Of a stretch of 64,000 bases of DNA, positions 35,601 to 48,589 are shown one piece after another. The notes beneath the pieces were generated by a model, which did not search any database, had not been told where the DNA came from, and saw nothing but the letters and a program-made list of their open reading frames with translations. The DNA is taken from positions 16,990,126 to 17,054,125 of the forward strand of contig NC_073692.1 in NCBI RefSeq assembly GCF_029784155.1, read 5' to 3'. This DNA comes from Uranotaenia lowii. Lineage: Eukaryota > Arthropoda > Insecta > Diptera > Culicidae. Each line of letters starts with the position of its first letter. Positions within the stretch are counted from its first letter, which is position 1. Position numbers and translations under genes: made by a program.

Positions 35601-38213
35601 TCTGAATTCTGAATCTAAATTCTGAATCTGAATTCTGAATTCTGGATCTAATTCTGAATCTGAATTCTGAATCTAAATTTTGAATCTGAATTCTGAATCA
35701 TAATTTGAATGCTGAATCCGAATTCTGAATCTGAATTCCGAATCTGAATTCTGAATCTGAATTCTGAATCTGAATTCTGAATTCTGAATCTGAATTCTGA
35801 ATCTGAATTCTGAATCTGAATTCTGAATCTGAATTCTGATTCTGAATTCTGAATCTGAATTCTGAATCTGAATTCTGAATCTGAATTCTGAATCTGAATT
35901 CTGAATCTGAATTCTGAATCTGAATTCTGAATCTGAATTCTGAATCTGAATTCTGAATCTGAATTCTGAATCTGAATTCTGAATCTGAATTCTGAATCTG
36001 AATTCTGAATCTGAATTCTGAATCTGAATTCTGAATCTGAATTCTGAATCTGAATTCTGAATCTGAATTCTGAATCTGAATTCTGAATCTGAATTCTGAA
36101 TCGGAATTCTGAATCTGAATCTGAATTCTGAATCTGAATTCTGAATCTGAATTCTGAATCTGAATTCTGAATCTGAATTCTGAATCTGAATTCTGAATCT
36201 GAATTCTGAATCTGAATTCTGAATCTGAATTCTGAATCTGAATTCTGAATCTGAATTCTGAATCTGAATTCTGAATCTGAATTCTGAATCTGAATTCTGA
36301 ATCTGAATTCTGAATCTGAATTCTGAATCTGAATTCTGAATCTGAATTCTGAATCTGAATTCTGAATCTGAATTCTGAATCTGAATTCTGAATCTGAATT
36401 CTGAATCTGAATTCTGAATCTGAATTCTGAATTCTGAATCTGAATTCTGAATCTGAATTCTGAATCTGAATTCTGAATTCTGAATCTGAATTCTGAATCT
36501 GAATTCTGAATCTGAATTCTGAATCTGAATTCTGAATCTGAATTCTGAATCTGAATTCTGAATCTGAATTCTGAATCTGAATTCTGAATCTGAATTCTGA
36601 ATCTGAATTCTGAATCTGAATTCTGAATCTGAATTCTGAATCTGAATTCTGAATCTGAATTCTGAATCTGAATTCTGAATCTGAATTCTGAATCTGAATT
36701 CTGAATCTGAATTCTGAATCTGAATTCTGAATCTGAATTCTGAATCTGAATTCTGAATCTGAATTCTGAATCTGAATTCTGAATCTGAATTCTGAATCTG
36801 AATTCTGAATCTGAATTCTGAATCTGAATTCTGAATCTGAATTCTGAATCTGAATTCTGAATCTGAATTCTGAATCTGAATTCTGAATCTGAATTCTGAA
36901 TCTGAATTCTGAATCTGAATTCTGAATCTGAATTCTGAATCTGAATTCTGAATCTGAATTCTGAATCTGAATTCTGAATCTGAATTCTGAATCTGAATTC
37001 TGAATCTGAATTCTGAATCTGAATTCTGAATCTGAATTCTGAATCTGAATTCTGAATCTGAATTCTGAATCTGAATTCTGAATCTGAATTCTGAATCTGA
37101 ATTCTGAATCTGAATTCTGAATCTGAATTCTGAATCTGAATTCTGAATCTGAATTCTGAATCTGAATTCTGAATCTGAATTCTGAATCTGAATTCTGAAT
37201 CTGAATTCTGAATCTGAATTCTGAATCTGAATTCTGAATCTGAATTCTGAATCTGAATTCTGAATCTGAATTCTGAATCTGAATTCTGAATCTGAATTCT
37301 GAATCTGAATTCTGAATCTGAATTCTGAATCTGAATTCTGAATCTGAATTCTGAATCTGAATTCTGAATCTGAATTCTGAATCTGAATTCTGAATCTGAA
37401 TTCTGAATCTGAATTCTGAATCTGAATTCTGAATCTGAATTCTGAATCTGAATTCTGAATCTGAATTCTGAATCTGAATTCTGAATCTGAATTCTGAATC
37501 TGAATTCTGAATCTGAATTCTGAATCTGAATTCTGAATCTGAATTCTGAATCTGAATTCTGAATCTGAATTCTGAATCTGAATTCTGAATCTGAATTCTG
37601 AATCTGAATTCTGAATCTGAATTCTGAATCTGAATTCTGAATCTGAATTCTGAATCTGAATTCTGAATCTGAATTCTGAATCTGAATTCTGAATCTGAAT
37701 TCTGAATCTGAATTCTGAATCTGAATTCTGAATCTGAATTCTGAATCTGAATTCTGAATCTGAATTCTGAATCTGAATTCTGAATCTGAATTCTGAATCT
37801 GAATTCTGAATCTGAATTCTGAATCTGAATTCTGAATCTGAATTCTGAATCTGAATTCTGAATCTGAATTCTGAATCTGAATTCTGAATCTGAATTCTGA
37901 ATCTGAATTCTGAATCTGAATTCTGAATCTGAATTCTGAATCTGAATTCTGAATCTGAATTCTGAATCTGAATTCTGAATCTGAATTCTGAATCTGAATT
38001 CTGAATCTGAATTCTGAATCTGAATTCTGAATCTGAATTCTGAATCTGAATTCTGAATCTGAATTTTGAATTCTGAATCTGAAATCTGAATCTGAATCTG
38101 AATTCTGAATCTGAATTCTGAATCTGAATTCTGAATCTGAATTCTGAATCTGAATTCTGAATCTGAATTCTGAATCTGAATCTAAATTCTGAATCTGAAT
38201 TCTGAATCTGAAT
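35601..38213 (-). repeat. Minisatellite array 11 (reversed)
   Basis: ~2.6 kb with both K-side edges. The minus-strand frame is open for 855 codons here purely because the unit lacks stops. Confidence 0.97.
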
Positions 38214-38710
38214 TCTTAATCTTGTAAATCTCATTTTCATTTGCTGGAATATGATTGTTTTGCATCACGTTTTTGTCAACATTAAAATTCCTTTCATCCA
38301 AAATTTTTTTTTATGATTTCGGATTTTACAACTTTTAGTAGTATGGTTTTACCCCTAAAAGTATGCAGCACCCTTAATTTCAGAAAAATTGTGAAAAAAA
38401 GTTTTCACAAAACAAAATCGTGTTTTCATGCGTAATGATCTTTAAGTCATCGCAAATTTATCAAAAACTGTGAAAATTAGTATTCTTGGAGAAACAATTT
38501 CAGAATCGAAAATTGATAAAGGTGGGAAGAAAAGTGAGGAGAATATTTACGGATGATGAAAAGAGCGAAAGAACATTTTTGCAAGGAAAATTTATTAACG
38601 TACACCATACTTTACCTCGCCACAACCATCTTCATCAATTTTTAATTCTGATGTTCTTTCTCCATGAATCTAAATTTTTCATCGATATGCCGAAAATAAA
38701 TTTACAAAAA
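38214..38710 (+). repeat. Spacer module K, copy 5
   Basis: Differs from copies 3 and 4 by an A-to-G-type change (CAGAATCGAAAATTG), shared with copy 6, so copies 5 and 6 are the closest pair. 3108 bp downstream of copy 4. Confidence 0.93.
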
Positions 38711-40183
38711 TCTGAATTCTGAATCTAAATTCTGAATCTGAATTCTGAATTCTGGATCTAATTCTGAATCTGAATTCTGAATCTAAATTTTGAATCTGAA
38801 TTCTGAATCATAATTTGAATGCTGAATCCGAATTCTGAATCTGAATTCCGAATCTGAATTCTGAATCTGAATTCTGAATCTGAATTCTGAATCTGAATTC
38901 TGAATCTGAATTCTGAATCTGAATTCTGAATCTGAATTCTGAATCTGAATTCTGATTCTGAATTCTGAATCTGAATTCTGAATCTGAATTCTGAATCTGA
39001 ATTCTGAATCTGAATTCTGAATCTGAATTCTGAATCTGAATTCTGAATCTGAATTCTGAATCTGAATTCTGAATCTGAATTCTGAATCTGAATTCTGAAT
39101 CTGAATTCTGAATCTGAATTCTGAATCTGAATTCTGAATCTGAATTCTGAATCTGAATTCTGAATCTGAATTCTGAATCTGAATTCTGAATCTGAATTCT
39201 GAATCTGAATTCTGAATCTGAATTCTGAATCTGAATTCTGAATCTGAACTCTGAATCTGAATTCTGAATCTGAATTCTGAATCTGAATTCTGAATCTGAA
39301 TTCTGAATCTGAATCTGAATTCTGAATCTGAATTCTGAATCTGAATTCTGAATCTGAATTCTGAATCTGAATTCTGAATCTGAATTCTGAATCTGAATTC
39401 TGAATCTGAATTCTGAATCTGAATTCTGAATCTGAATTCTGAATCTGAATTCTGAATCTGAATTCTGAATCTGAATTCTGAATCTGAATTCTGAATCTGA
39501 ATTCTGAATCTGAATTCTGAATCTGAATTCTGAATCTGAATTCTGAATCTGAATTCTGAATCTGAATTCTGAATTCTGAATCTGAATTCTGAATCTGAAT
39601 TCTGAATTCTGAATCTGAATTCTGAATCTGAATTCTGAATCTGAATTCGGAATCTGAATTCTGAATCTGAATTCTGAATCTGAATTCTGAATCTGAATTC
39701 TGAATCTGAATTCTGAATCTGAATTCTGAATCTGAATTCTGAATCTGAATTCTGAATCTGAATTCTGAATCTGAATTTTGAATCTGAATTCTGAATCTGA
39801 ATTCTGAATCTGAATTCTGAATCTGAATTCTGAATCTGAATTCTGAATCTGAATTCTGAATCTGAATTCTGAATCTGAATTCTGAATCTGAATTCTGAAT
39901 CTGCATTTTGAATTCTGAATCTGAATTCTGAATCTGAATTCTGAATCTGAATTCTGAATCTGAATTCTGAATCTGAATTCTGAATCTGAATTCTGAATCT
40001 GAATTCTGAATCTGAATTCTGAATCTGAATTCTGAATCTGAATTCTGAATCTGAATTCTGAATCTGAATTCTGAATCTGAATTCTGAATCTGAATTCTGA
40101 ATCTGAATTCTGAATCTGAATTCTGAATCTGAATTCTGAATCTGAATCTAAATTCTGAATCTGAATTCTGAATCTGAATTCTG
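38711..40183 (-). repeat. Minisatellite array 12 (reversed)
   Basis: ~1.47 kb. It carries a CTGCATTTTGAATTC variant (near 39902) instead of the GAAATCTG edge. Confidence 0.97.
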
Positions 40184-40677
40184 AATCTTGTAAATCTCAT
40201 TTTCATTTGCTGGAATATGATTGTTTTGCATCACGCGTTTGTCAACATTAAAATTCCTTTCATCCAAAATTTTTTTTTATGATTTCGGATTTTACAACTT
40301 TTAGTAGTATGGTTTTACCCCTAAAAGTATGCAGCACCCTTAATTTCAGAAAAATTGTGAAAAAAAGTTTTCACAAAACAAAATCGTGTTTTCATGCGTA
40401 ATGATCTTTAAGTCATCGCAAATTTATCAAAAACTGTGAAAATTAGTATTTTTGGAGAAACAATTTCAGAATCGAAAATTGATAAAGGTGGGAAGAAAAG
40501 TGAGGAGAATATTTACGGATGATGAAAAGAGCGAAAGAACATTTTTGCAAGGAAAATTTATTAACGTACACCATACTTTACCTCGCCACATCCATCTTCA
40601 TCAATTTTTAATTCTGATGTTCTTTCTCCATGAATCTAAATTTTTCATCGATATGCCGAAAATAAATTTACAAAAAT
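40184..40677 (+). repeat. Spacer module K, copy 6
   Basis: Full K, 1970 bp downstream of copy 5. It has CACGCGTTTGTC rather than CACGTTTTTGTC, like copies 1, 2 and 7. Confidence 0.93.
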
Positions 40678-42021
40678 CTGAATTCTGAATCTAAATTCTG
40701 AATCTGAATTCTGAATTCTGGATCTAATTCTGAATCTGAATTCTGAATCTAAATTTTGAATCTGAATTCTGAATCATAATTTGAATGCTGAATCCGAATT
40801 CTGAATCTGAATTCCGAATCTGAATTCTGAATCTGAATTCTGAATCTGAATTCTGAATCTGAATTCTGATTTTGAATTCTGAATCTGAATTCTGAATCTG
40901 AATTCTGAATCTGAATTCTGAATCTGAATTCTGAATCTGAATTCTGAATCTGAATTCTGAATCTGAATTCTGAATCTGAATTCTGAATCTGAATTCTGAA
41001 TCTGAATTCTGAATCTGAATTCTGAATCTGAATTCTGAATCTGAATTCTGAATCTGAATTCTGAATCTGAATTCTGAATCTGAATTCTGAATCTGAATTC
41101 TGAATCTGAATTCTGAATCTGAATTCTGAATCTGAATTCTGAATCTGAATTCTGAATCTGAATTCTGAATCTGAATTCTGAATCTGAATTCTGAATCTGA
41201 ATTCTGAATCTGAATTCTGAATCTGAATTCTGAATCTGAATTCTGAATCTGAATTCTGAATCTGAATTCTGAATCTGAATTCTGAATCTGAATTCTGAAT
41301 CTGAATTCTGAATCTGAATTCTGAATCTGAATTCTGAATCTGAATTCTGAATCTGAATTCTGAATCTGAATTCTGAATCTGAATTCTGAATCTGAATTCT
41401 GAATCTGAATTCTGAATCTGAATTCTGAATCTGAATTCTGAATCTGAATTCTGAATCTGAATTCTGAATCTGAATTCTGAATCTGAATTCTGAATCTGAA
41501 TTCTGAATCTGAATTCTGAATCTGAATTCTGAATCTGAATTCTGAATCTGAATTCTATATCTGAATTCTGAATCTGAATTCTGAATCTGAATTCTGAATC
41601 TGAATTCTGAATCTGAATTCTGAATCTGAATTCTGAATCTGAATTCTGAATCTGAATTCTGAATCTGGATTCTGAATCTGAATTCTGAATTCTGAATCTG
41701 AATTCTGAATCTGAATTCTGAATCTGAATTCTGAATCTGAATTCTGAATCTGAATTCTGAATCTGAATTCTGAATCTGAATTCTGAATCTGAATTCTGAA
41801 TCTGAATTCTGAATCTGAATTCTGAATCTGAATTCTGAATCTGAATCTGAATTCTGAATCTGAATCAGAATTCAGATTCAGAATTCAGATTCTGAATTCT
41901 GAATTCTGAATCTGAATTCTGAATCTGAATTCTGAATCTGAATTCTGAATCTGAATTCTGAATCTGAATTCTGAATCTGAATCTAAATTCTGAATCTGAA
42001 TTCTGAATCTGAATTCTGAAT
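40678..42021 (-). repeat. Minisatellite array 13 (reversed, with a 25-bp flip)
   Basis: K-side edge then regular units. Two units at 41866-41890 are in the opposite orientation. Contains TATATCTG (41556) and CTGGATTC (~41666) marker variants. Confidence 0.96.
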
Positions 42022-42083
42022 CTTGTAAATCTCATTTTCATTTGCTGGAATATGATTGTTTTGCATCACGCGTTTGTCAACAT
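42022..42083 (+). repeat. 62-bp fragment of module K
   Basis: The first ~60 bases of K, then a direct return to minisatellite at GTCAACAT|GAATTC. Its inverted twin is at 45213-45275, so it marks an inverted duplication. Confidence 0.93.
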
Positions 42084-42690
42084 GAATTCTGAATCTGAAT
42101 TCTGAATCTGAATTCTGAATCTGAATTCTGAATCTGAATTCTATATCTGAATTCTGAATCTGAATTCTGAATCTGAATTCTGAATCTGAATTCTGAATCT
42201 GAATTCTGAATCTGAAGTCTGAATCTGAATTCTGAATCTGAATTCTGAATCTGAATTCTGAATCTGAATTCTGAATCTGAATTCTGAATCTGAATTCTGA
42301 ATCTGAATTCTGAATCTGAATTCTGAATCTGAATTCTGAATCTGAATTCTGAATCTGAATTCTGAATCTGAATTCTGAATCTGGATTCTGAATCTGAATT
42401 CTGAATTCTGAATCTGAATTCTGAATCTGAATTCTGAATCTGAATTCTGAATCTGAATTCTGAATCTGAATTCTGAATCTGAATTCTGAATCTGAATTCT
42501 GAATCTGAATTCTGAATCTGAATTCTGAATCTGAATCTGAATTCTGAATCTGAATCTGAATTCTGAATCTGAATTCTGAATCTGAATTCTGAATCTGAAT
42601 TCTGAATCTGAATTCTGAATCTGAATTCTGAATCTGAATTCTGAATCTGAATTCTGAATCTGAATACTGAATCTGAATTCTGAATCTGAA
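42084..42690 (-). repeat. Minisatellite array 14 (reversed)
   Basis: Carries markers TATATC (42142), GAAGTC (42215), GGATTC (42384) and 6+6 dimers (42530-42560). All recur in reverse complement at 44783-45154. Confidence 0.96.
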
Positions 42691-42770
42691 TTCAGATTCA
42701 GAATTCAAATTCAGAGTTCAGATTCAGAATTCAGATTGAGAATTCAGATTTAGAATTCTGATTAAGCATT
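42691..42770 (+). repeat. Minisatellite array 15 (short forward edge)
   Basis: Orientation flips at CTGAATTCAG (42686-42695). The rest is the degenerate G-side edge. Confidence 0.93.
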
Positions 42771-43240
42771 CGGATTAAAGATCAACCTGGAATTTGAAAT
42801 TGGAACTTGTATTCAAATATTAGACTAAGTGTTGTAACTCAAAATTCAAACTTTAGAATCAGAATAAGATTTCAGATTTAGTTTCCAGAATGAGATTAAT
42901 CATTTAATAGTCATATTACTTTCCCCTTCTTTTGTGGGAATTTTTTCTTCTATGCATGGTTGAGCTCTAAAAAAGGTATCATGCTAGGCCACGTGTCACG
43001 GTTATCCATCAATATTGTAGTTAGTTTTACTTATTCAGTAAAAAAAAAAGCATAAAAAAACAGTAAGATTCGAAACGTGACCAGCAATGTGAAAGTTCTG
43101 GTTGCTACCACGGCACCATTTCAGCGTATTATAAGTCTTGGAAATTCAACTGTTTAAATATCATTCTTTCCATACATAAAATGAACTCCTTACATACCAG
43201 TTCGCTTTTCCCCAAAAAACGTACTATGCATCATTTTTGC
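42771..43240 (+). repeat. Spacer module G, copy at 42.8 kb
   Basis: Full G; the tRNA-like segment (43061-43126, minus) has a mutated B-box. Pairs in inverted orientation with 51595-52070. Confidence 0.9.
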
Positions 43241-43791
43241 CTTTCTAACAGAAAGGTTTGGTTATCGGTCGATTTGAGAGATCATTAATTATGGGTCTTA
43301 GACATACCTTTGTAGGTACCTATCGACTCAGCTCGACGAGTTCTGTTGATGTCCGTAGATTTGTGTGTTCCATTTTAAAAATGTCTAGAACGTTTTTGCG
43401 AAACTGGGCTGCACAATTAAAATGATTTTAGTCTCAAAAGAATGCATTTTTTTTCCTACACAACCGTTTCAAAAACGAAAAAAAAACAAAATAGTTGAAA
43501 CCGTTTTCTTTAGCAAATTCATATCATACTTTGTTTATTTCAGGAATACGGATAGGATTAAAAAAAGAACCTTTCTGGTGGAATTCCGAAACTGGAGAGA
43601 GATTTTATTTCGTAATCATTTTACATTTAAACTTTTCCCGCTAATTTGAACAACAGAAACAGAAACAATGGAAACAAATAACTAAATTATAGCATTGGTT
43701 GAATGGTTCAGATGGATAGTCTAGTTACAGGCGTTTAATTATGATGTCAGGGTGACCAACAGTGATGAGATCAATCATACTTATTAAGGCA
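43241..43791 (+). repeat. Spacer module L with 242-bp insertion
   Basis: L interrupted by the insertion at 43532-43773, followed by an empty Helitron target (43791/43792). Confidence 0.88.
43532..43773 (-). mobile_element. 242-bp insertion with 9-bp target-site duplication
   Basis: Comparison with L copies 2 and 3 shows an exact 242-bp insertion flanked by ATCATACTT at 43523-43531 and 43774-43782. On the minus strand it starts TGATCTCATC and ends AATAAACA, that is TG...CA. A solo LTR would fit the termini, but 9 bp is long for an LTR target duplication; a SINE or other retroposed fragment fits the duplication better. No coding capacity. Confidence 0.75.
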
Positions 43792-44329
43792 TAAAAAAAA
43801 GTTGCTAGTGCCGCCTCGAAGCAGCAGCACCAACAATCATTTTAAAATTGGAGATAATCAAAATAAAAAAATTAAAATTTATTTGACTCGGGGATAGAAC
43901 CAAAAACCTTTATATCCCAAGTCGCAAGCGCTATCCAATCAGCTATCGGCACGCTTGACTGAAAGCGGTTCAAACTCAAATAAGTGAAAGGCATTACTAA
44001 GACGCACCGTGGTCTGGGCAGTTTCTCAGTCTGCTGGGGCAAATACGGCAACAGTGTTTACATCTTACACTTCTTGCTTTTCAATGCAGCAAATGGCGGA
44101 TGGGCGTTTCCTTCAGAGTCAGCCATGACTATAGACACTATAATTTCATATATGAAATTATAGTGTCTATAGCCATGCCGGCTGTCAACAAAATGCAGAG
44201 CCGTACAGAAAAGTGCGTTGGGGGGGAATTGATATGAAGATTTTATGACTCTCGTTTTTTTTACCCGTGTTGAAGAATGAATTTATTTTTTTTTTCATTT
44301 CTACATACTCATACATAATTTAGATTCAA
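43792..44329 (+). repeat. Spacer module N, copy at 43.8 kb
   Basis: Has a GTGCCGCC change at its start, the tRNA-like segment on minus, and a perfect palindrome at 44129-44172. Confidence 0.88.
44129..44172. repeat. Perfect 44-bp palindrome
   Basis: Second perfect copy, identical in sequence to 16048-16091. Confidence 0.97.
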
Positions 44330-45212
44330 TTTCAGATGCAGAATTCAGATTCAGTTTTCAAATTCAGTATACAGGTTTAGGAATCAGAATTCAGGATTCA
44401 GAATTCAGATTTCAAAATTCAGATTCAGAACTCATATTCAGATTCAGAATTCAGATTCAGAATTTAGATTCAGAATTCAGATTCAGAATTCAGATTCAGA
44501 ATTCAGATTCAGAATTCAGATTCAGAATTCAGATTCAGAATTCAGATTCAGAATTCAGATTCAGAATTCAGATTCAGAATTCAGATTCAGAATTCAGATT
44601 CAGAATTCAGATTCAGAATTCAGATTCAGAATTCAGATTCAGAATTCAGATTCAGAATTCAGATTCAGAATTCAGATTCAGAATTCAGATTCAGAATTCA
44701 GATTCAGAATTCAGATTCAGAATTCAGATTCAGAATTCAGATTCAGAATTCAGATTCAGAATTCAGATTCAGAATTCAGATTCAGATTCAGAATTCAGAT
44801 TCAGATTCAGAATTCAGATTCAGAATTCAGATTCAGAATTCAGATTCAGAATTCAGATTCAGAATTCAGATTCAGAATTCAGATTCAGAATTCAGAATTC
44901 AGATTCAGAATCCAGATTCAGAATTCAGATTCAGAATTCAGATTCAGAATTCAGATTCAGAATTCAGATTCAGAATTCAGATTCAGAATTCAGATTCAGA
45001 ATTCAGATTCAGAATTCAGATTCAGAATTCAGATTCAGAATTCAGATTCAGAATTCAGATTCAGAATTCAGATTCAGACTTCAGATTCAGAATTCAGATT
45101 CAGAATTCAGATTCAGAATTCAGATTCAGAATTCAGATTCAGAATTCAGATATAGAATTCAGATTCAGAATTCAGATTCAGAATTCAGATTCAGAATTCA
45201 GATTCAGAATTC
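44330..45212 (+). repeat. Minisatellite array 16 (CAG strand on +)
   Basis: N-side edge then regular units. From about 44606 it mirrors array 14, marker by marker. Confidence 0.96.
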
Positions 45213-45275
45213 ATGTTGACAAACGCGTGATGCAAAACAATCATATTCCAGCAAATGAAAATGAGATTTACAAGA
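45213..45275 (-). repeat. Fragment of module K, inverted
   Basis: Reverse complement of 42022-42083, with minisatellite on both sides. Confidence 0.93.
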
Positions 45276-45992
45276 TTCAGAATTCAGATTCAGAATTCAG
45301 ATTCAGAATTTAGATTCAGATTCAGAATTCAGATTCAGAATTTAGATTCAGAATTCAGATTCAGAATTCAGATTCAGAATTCAGAATTCAGAATCTGAAT
45401 TCTGAATCTGAATTCTGATTCAGATACAGAATTCAGATTCAGATTCAGAATTCAGATTCAGAATTCAGATTCAGAATTCAGATTCAGAATTCAGATTCAG
45501 AATTCAGATTCAGAATTCAGATTCAGAATTCAGATTCAGAATTCAGATTCAGAATTCAGATTCAGAATTCAGAATTCAGATTCAGAATCCAGATTCAGAA
45601 TTCAGATTCAGAATTCAGATTCAGAATTCAGATTCAGAATTCAGATTCAGAATTCAGATTCAGAATTCAGATTCAGAATTCAGATTCAGAATTCAGATAT
45701 AGAATTCAGATTCAGAATTCAGATTCAGAATTCAGATTCAGAATTCAGATTCAGAATTCAGATTCAGAATTCAGATTCAGAATTCAGATTCAGAATTCAG
45801 ATTCAGAATTCAGATTCAGAATTCAGATTCAGAATTCAGATTCAGAATTCAGATTCAGAATTCAGATTCAGAATTCAGATTCAGAATTCAGATTCAGAAT
45901 TCAGATTCAGAATTCAGATTCAGAATTCAGATTCAGAATTCAGATTCAGAATTCAGATTCAGAATTCAGATTCAGAATTCAGATTCAGAATT
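45276..45992 (+). repeat. Minisatellite array 17 (forward, with a 27-bp flip)
   Basis: A reversed pair of units at 45391-45417 mirrors 41866-41890. TATAG at 45696 mirrors 41556. It ends abruptly at an inverted partial G. Confidence 0.96.
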
Positions 45993-46295
45993 CACTGTTT
46001 TTTTATGCTTTTTTTTTTACTGAATAAGTAAAACTAACTACAATATTGATGGATAACCGTGACACGTGGCCTAGCATGATACCTTTTTTAGAGCTCAACC
46101 ATGCATAGAAGAAAAAATTCCCACAAAAGAAGGGGAAAGTAATATGACTATTAAATGATTAATCTCATTCTGGAAACTAAATCTGAAATCTTATTCTGAT
46201 TCTAAAGTTTGAATTTTGAGTTACAACACTTAGTCTAATATTTGAATACAAGTTCCAATTTCAAATTCCAGGTTGATCTTTAATCCGAATGCTTA
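45993..46295 (-). repeat. Spacer module G, inverted partial copy
   Basis: Begins inside G at CACTGTTTTTTTATGC, so L, N and the tRNA-like part are missing. The break falls on minisatellite in the opposite orientation. Confidence 0.9.
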
Positions 46296-48092
46296 ATCAG
46301 AATTCTAAATCTGAATTCTCAATCTGAATTCTGAATCTGAACTCTGAATTTGAATTCTGAATCTGAATTCTGAATCTGAATTCTGAATCTGAATTCTGAA
46401 TCTGAATTCTGAATCTGAATTCTGAATCTGAATTCTGAATCTGAATTCTGAATCTGAATTCTGAATCTGAATTCTGAATCTGAATTCTGAATCTGAATTC
46501 TGAATCTGAATTCTGAATCTGAATTCTGAATCTGAATTCTGAATCTGAATTCTGAATCTGAATTCTGAATCTGAATTCTGAATCTGAATTCTGAATCTGA
46601 ATTCTGAATCTGAATTCTGAATCTGAATTCTGAATCTGAATTCTGAATCTGAATTCTGAATCTGAATTCTGAATCTGAATTCTGAATCTGAATTCTGAAT
46701 CTGAATTCTGAATCTGAATTCTGAATCTGAATTCTGAATCTGAATCTGAATTCTGAACCTGAATTCTGAATCTGAATTCTGAATCTGAATTCTGAATCTG
46801 AATTCTGAATTCTGAATCTGAATTCTGAATCTGAATTCTGAATCTGAATTCTGAATCTGAATTCTGAATCTGAATTCTGAATTCTGAATCTGAATTCTGA
46901 ATCTGAATTCTGAATCTGAATTCTGAATCTGAATTCTGAATCTGAATTCTGAATCTGAATTCTGAATCTGAATTCTGAATCTGAATTCTGAATCTGAATT
47001 CTGAATCTGAATTCTGAATCTGAATTCTGAATCTGAATTCTGAATCTGAATTCTGAATCTGAATTCTGAATCTGAATTCTGAATCTGAATTCTGAATCTG
47101 AATTCTGAATCTGAATTCTGAATCTGAATTCTGAATCTGAATTCTGAATCTGAATTCTGAATCTGAATTCTGAATCTGAATTCTGAATCTGAATTCTGAA
47201 TCTGAATTCTGAATCTGAATTCTGAATCTGAATTCTGAATCTGAATTCTGAATCTGAATCTGAATTCTGAATCTGAATTCTGAATCTGAATTCTGAATCT
47301 GAATTCTGAATCTGAATTCTGAATCTGAATTCTGAATTCTGAATCTGAATTCTGAATCTGAATTCTGAATCTGAATTCTGAATCTGAATTCTGAATCTGA
47401 ATTCTGAATCTGAATTCTGAATCTGAATTCTGAATCTGAATTCTGAATCTGAATTCTGAATCTGAATTCTGAATCTGAATTCTGAATCTGAATTCTGAAT
47501 CTGAATTCTGAATCTGAATTCTGAATCTGAATTCTGAATCTGAATTCTGAATCTGAATTCTGAATCTGAATTTTGAATTCCGAATCTGAATTCTGAATCT
47601 GAATTCTGAATCTGAATTCTGAATCTGAATTCTGAATCTGAATTCTGAATCTGAATTCTGAATCTGAATTCTGAATCTGAATTCTGAATCTGAATTCTGA
47701 ATCTGAATTCTGAATCTGAATTCTGAATCTGAATTCTGAATCTGAATTCTGAATCTGAATTCTGAATCTGAATTCTGAATCTGAATTCTGAATCTGAATT
47801 CTGAATCTGAATTCTGAATCTGAATTCTGAATCTGAATTCTGAATCTGAATTCTGAATCTGAATTCTGAATCTGAATTCTGAATCTGAATTCTGAATCTG
47901 AATTCTGAATCTGAATTCTGAATCTGAATTCTGAATCTGAATTCTGAATCTGAATTCTGAATCTGAATTCTGAATCTGAATTCTGAATCTGAATTCTGAA
48001 TCTGAATTCTGAATCTGAATTCTGAATCTGAATTCTGAATCTGAATTCTGAATCTGAATCTAAATTCTGAATCTGAATTCTGAATCTGAATT
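46296..48092 (-). repeat. Minisatellite array 18 (reversed)
   Basis: Shares the G-side edge and a CTGAACCTG variant (~46755) with arrays 20 (~52412) and 21 (~54105), showing these arrays were copied together with the adjacent G. Confidence 0.96.
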
Positions 48093-48589
48093 CTTAATCT
48101 TGTAAATCTCATTTTCATTTGCTGGAATATGATTGTTTTGCATCACGCGTTTGTCAACATTAAAATTCCTTTCATCCAAAATTTTTTTTTATGATTTCGG
48201 ATTTTACAACTTTTAGTAGTATGGTTTTACCCCTAAAAGTATGCAGCACCCTTAATTTCAGAAAAATAGTGAAAAAAAGTTTTCACAAAACAAAATCGTG
48301 TTTTCATGCGTAATGATCTTTAAGTCATCGCAAATTTATCAAAAACTGTGAAAATTAGTATTCTTGGAGAAACAATTTCAGAATTGAAAATTGATAAAGG
48401 TGGGAAGAAAAGTGAGGAGAATATTTACGGATGATGAAAAGAGCGAAAGAACATTTTTGCAAGGAAAATTTAATAACGTACACCATACTTTACCTCGCCA
48501 CATCCATCTTCATCAATTTTTAATTCTGATGTTCTTTCTCCATGAATCTAAATTTTTCATCGATATGCCGAAAATAAATTTACAAAAAT
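48093..48589 (+). repeat. Spacer module K, copy 7
   Basis: Full K, isolated from the 32-41 kb series. It has AAAATAGTG for AAAATTGTG and AATTTAATAACG for AATTTATTAACG. Confidence 0.93.
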
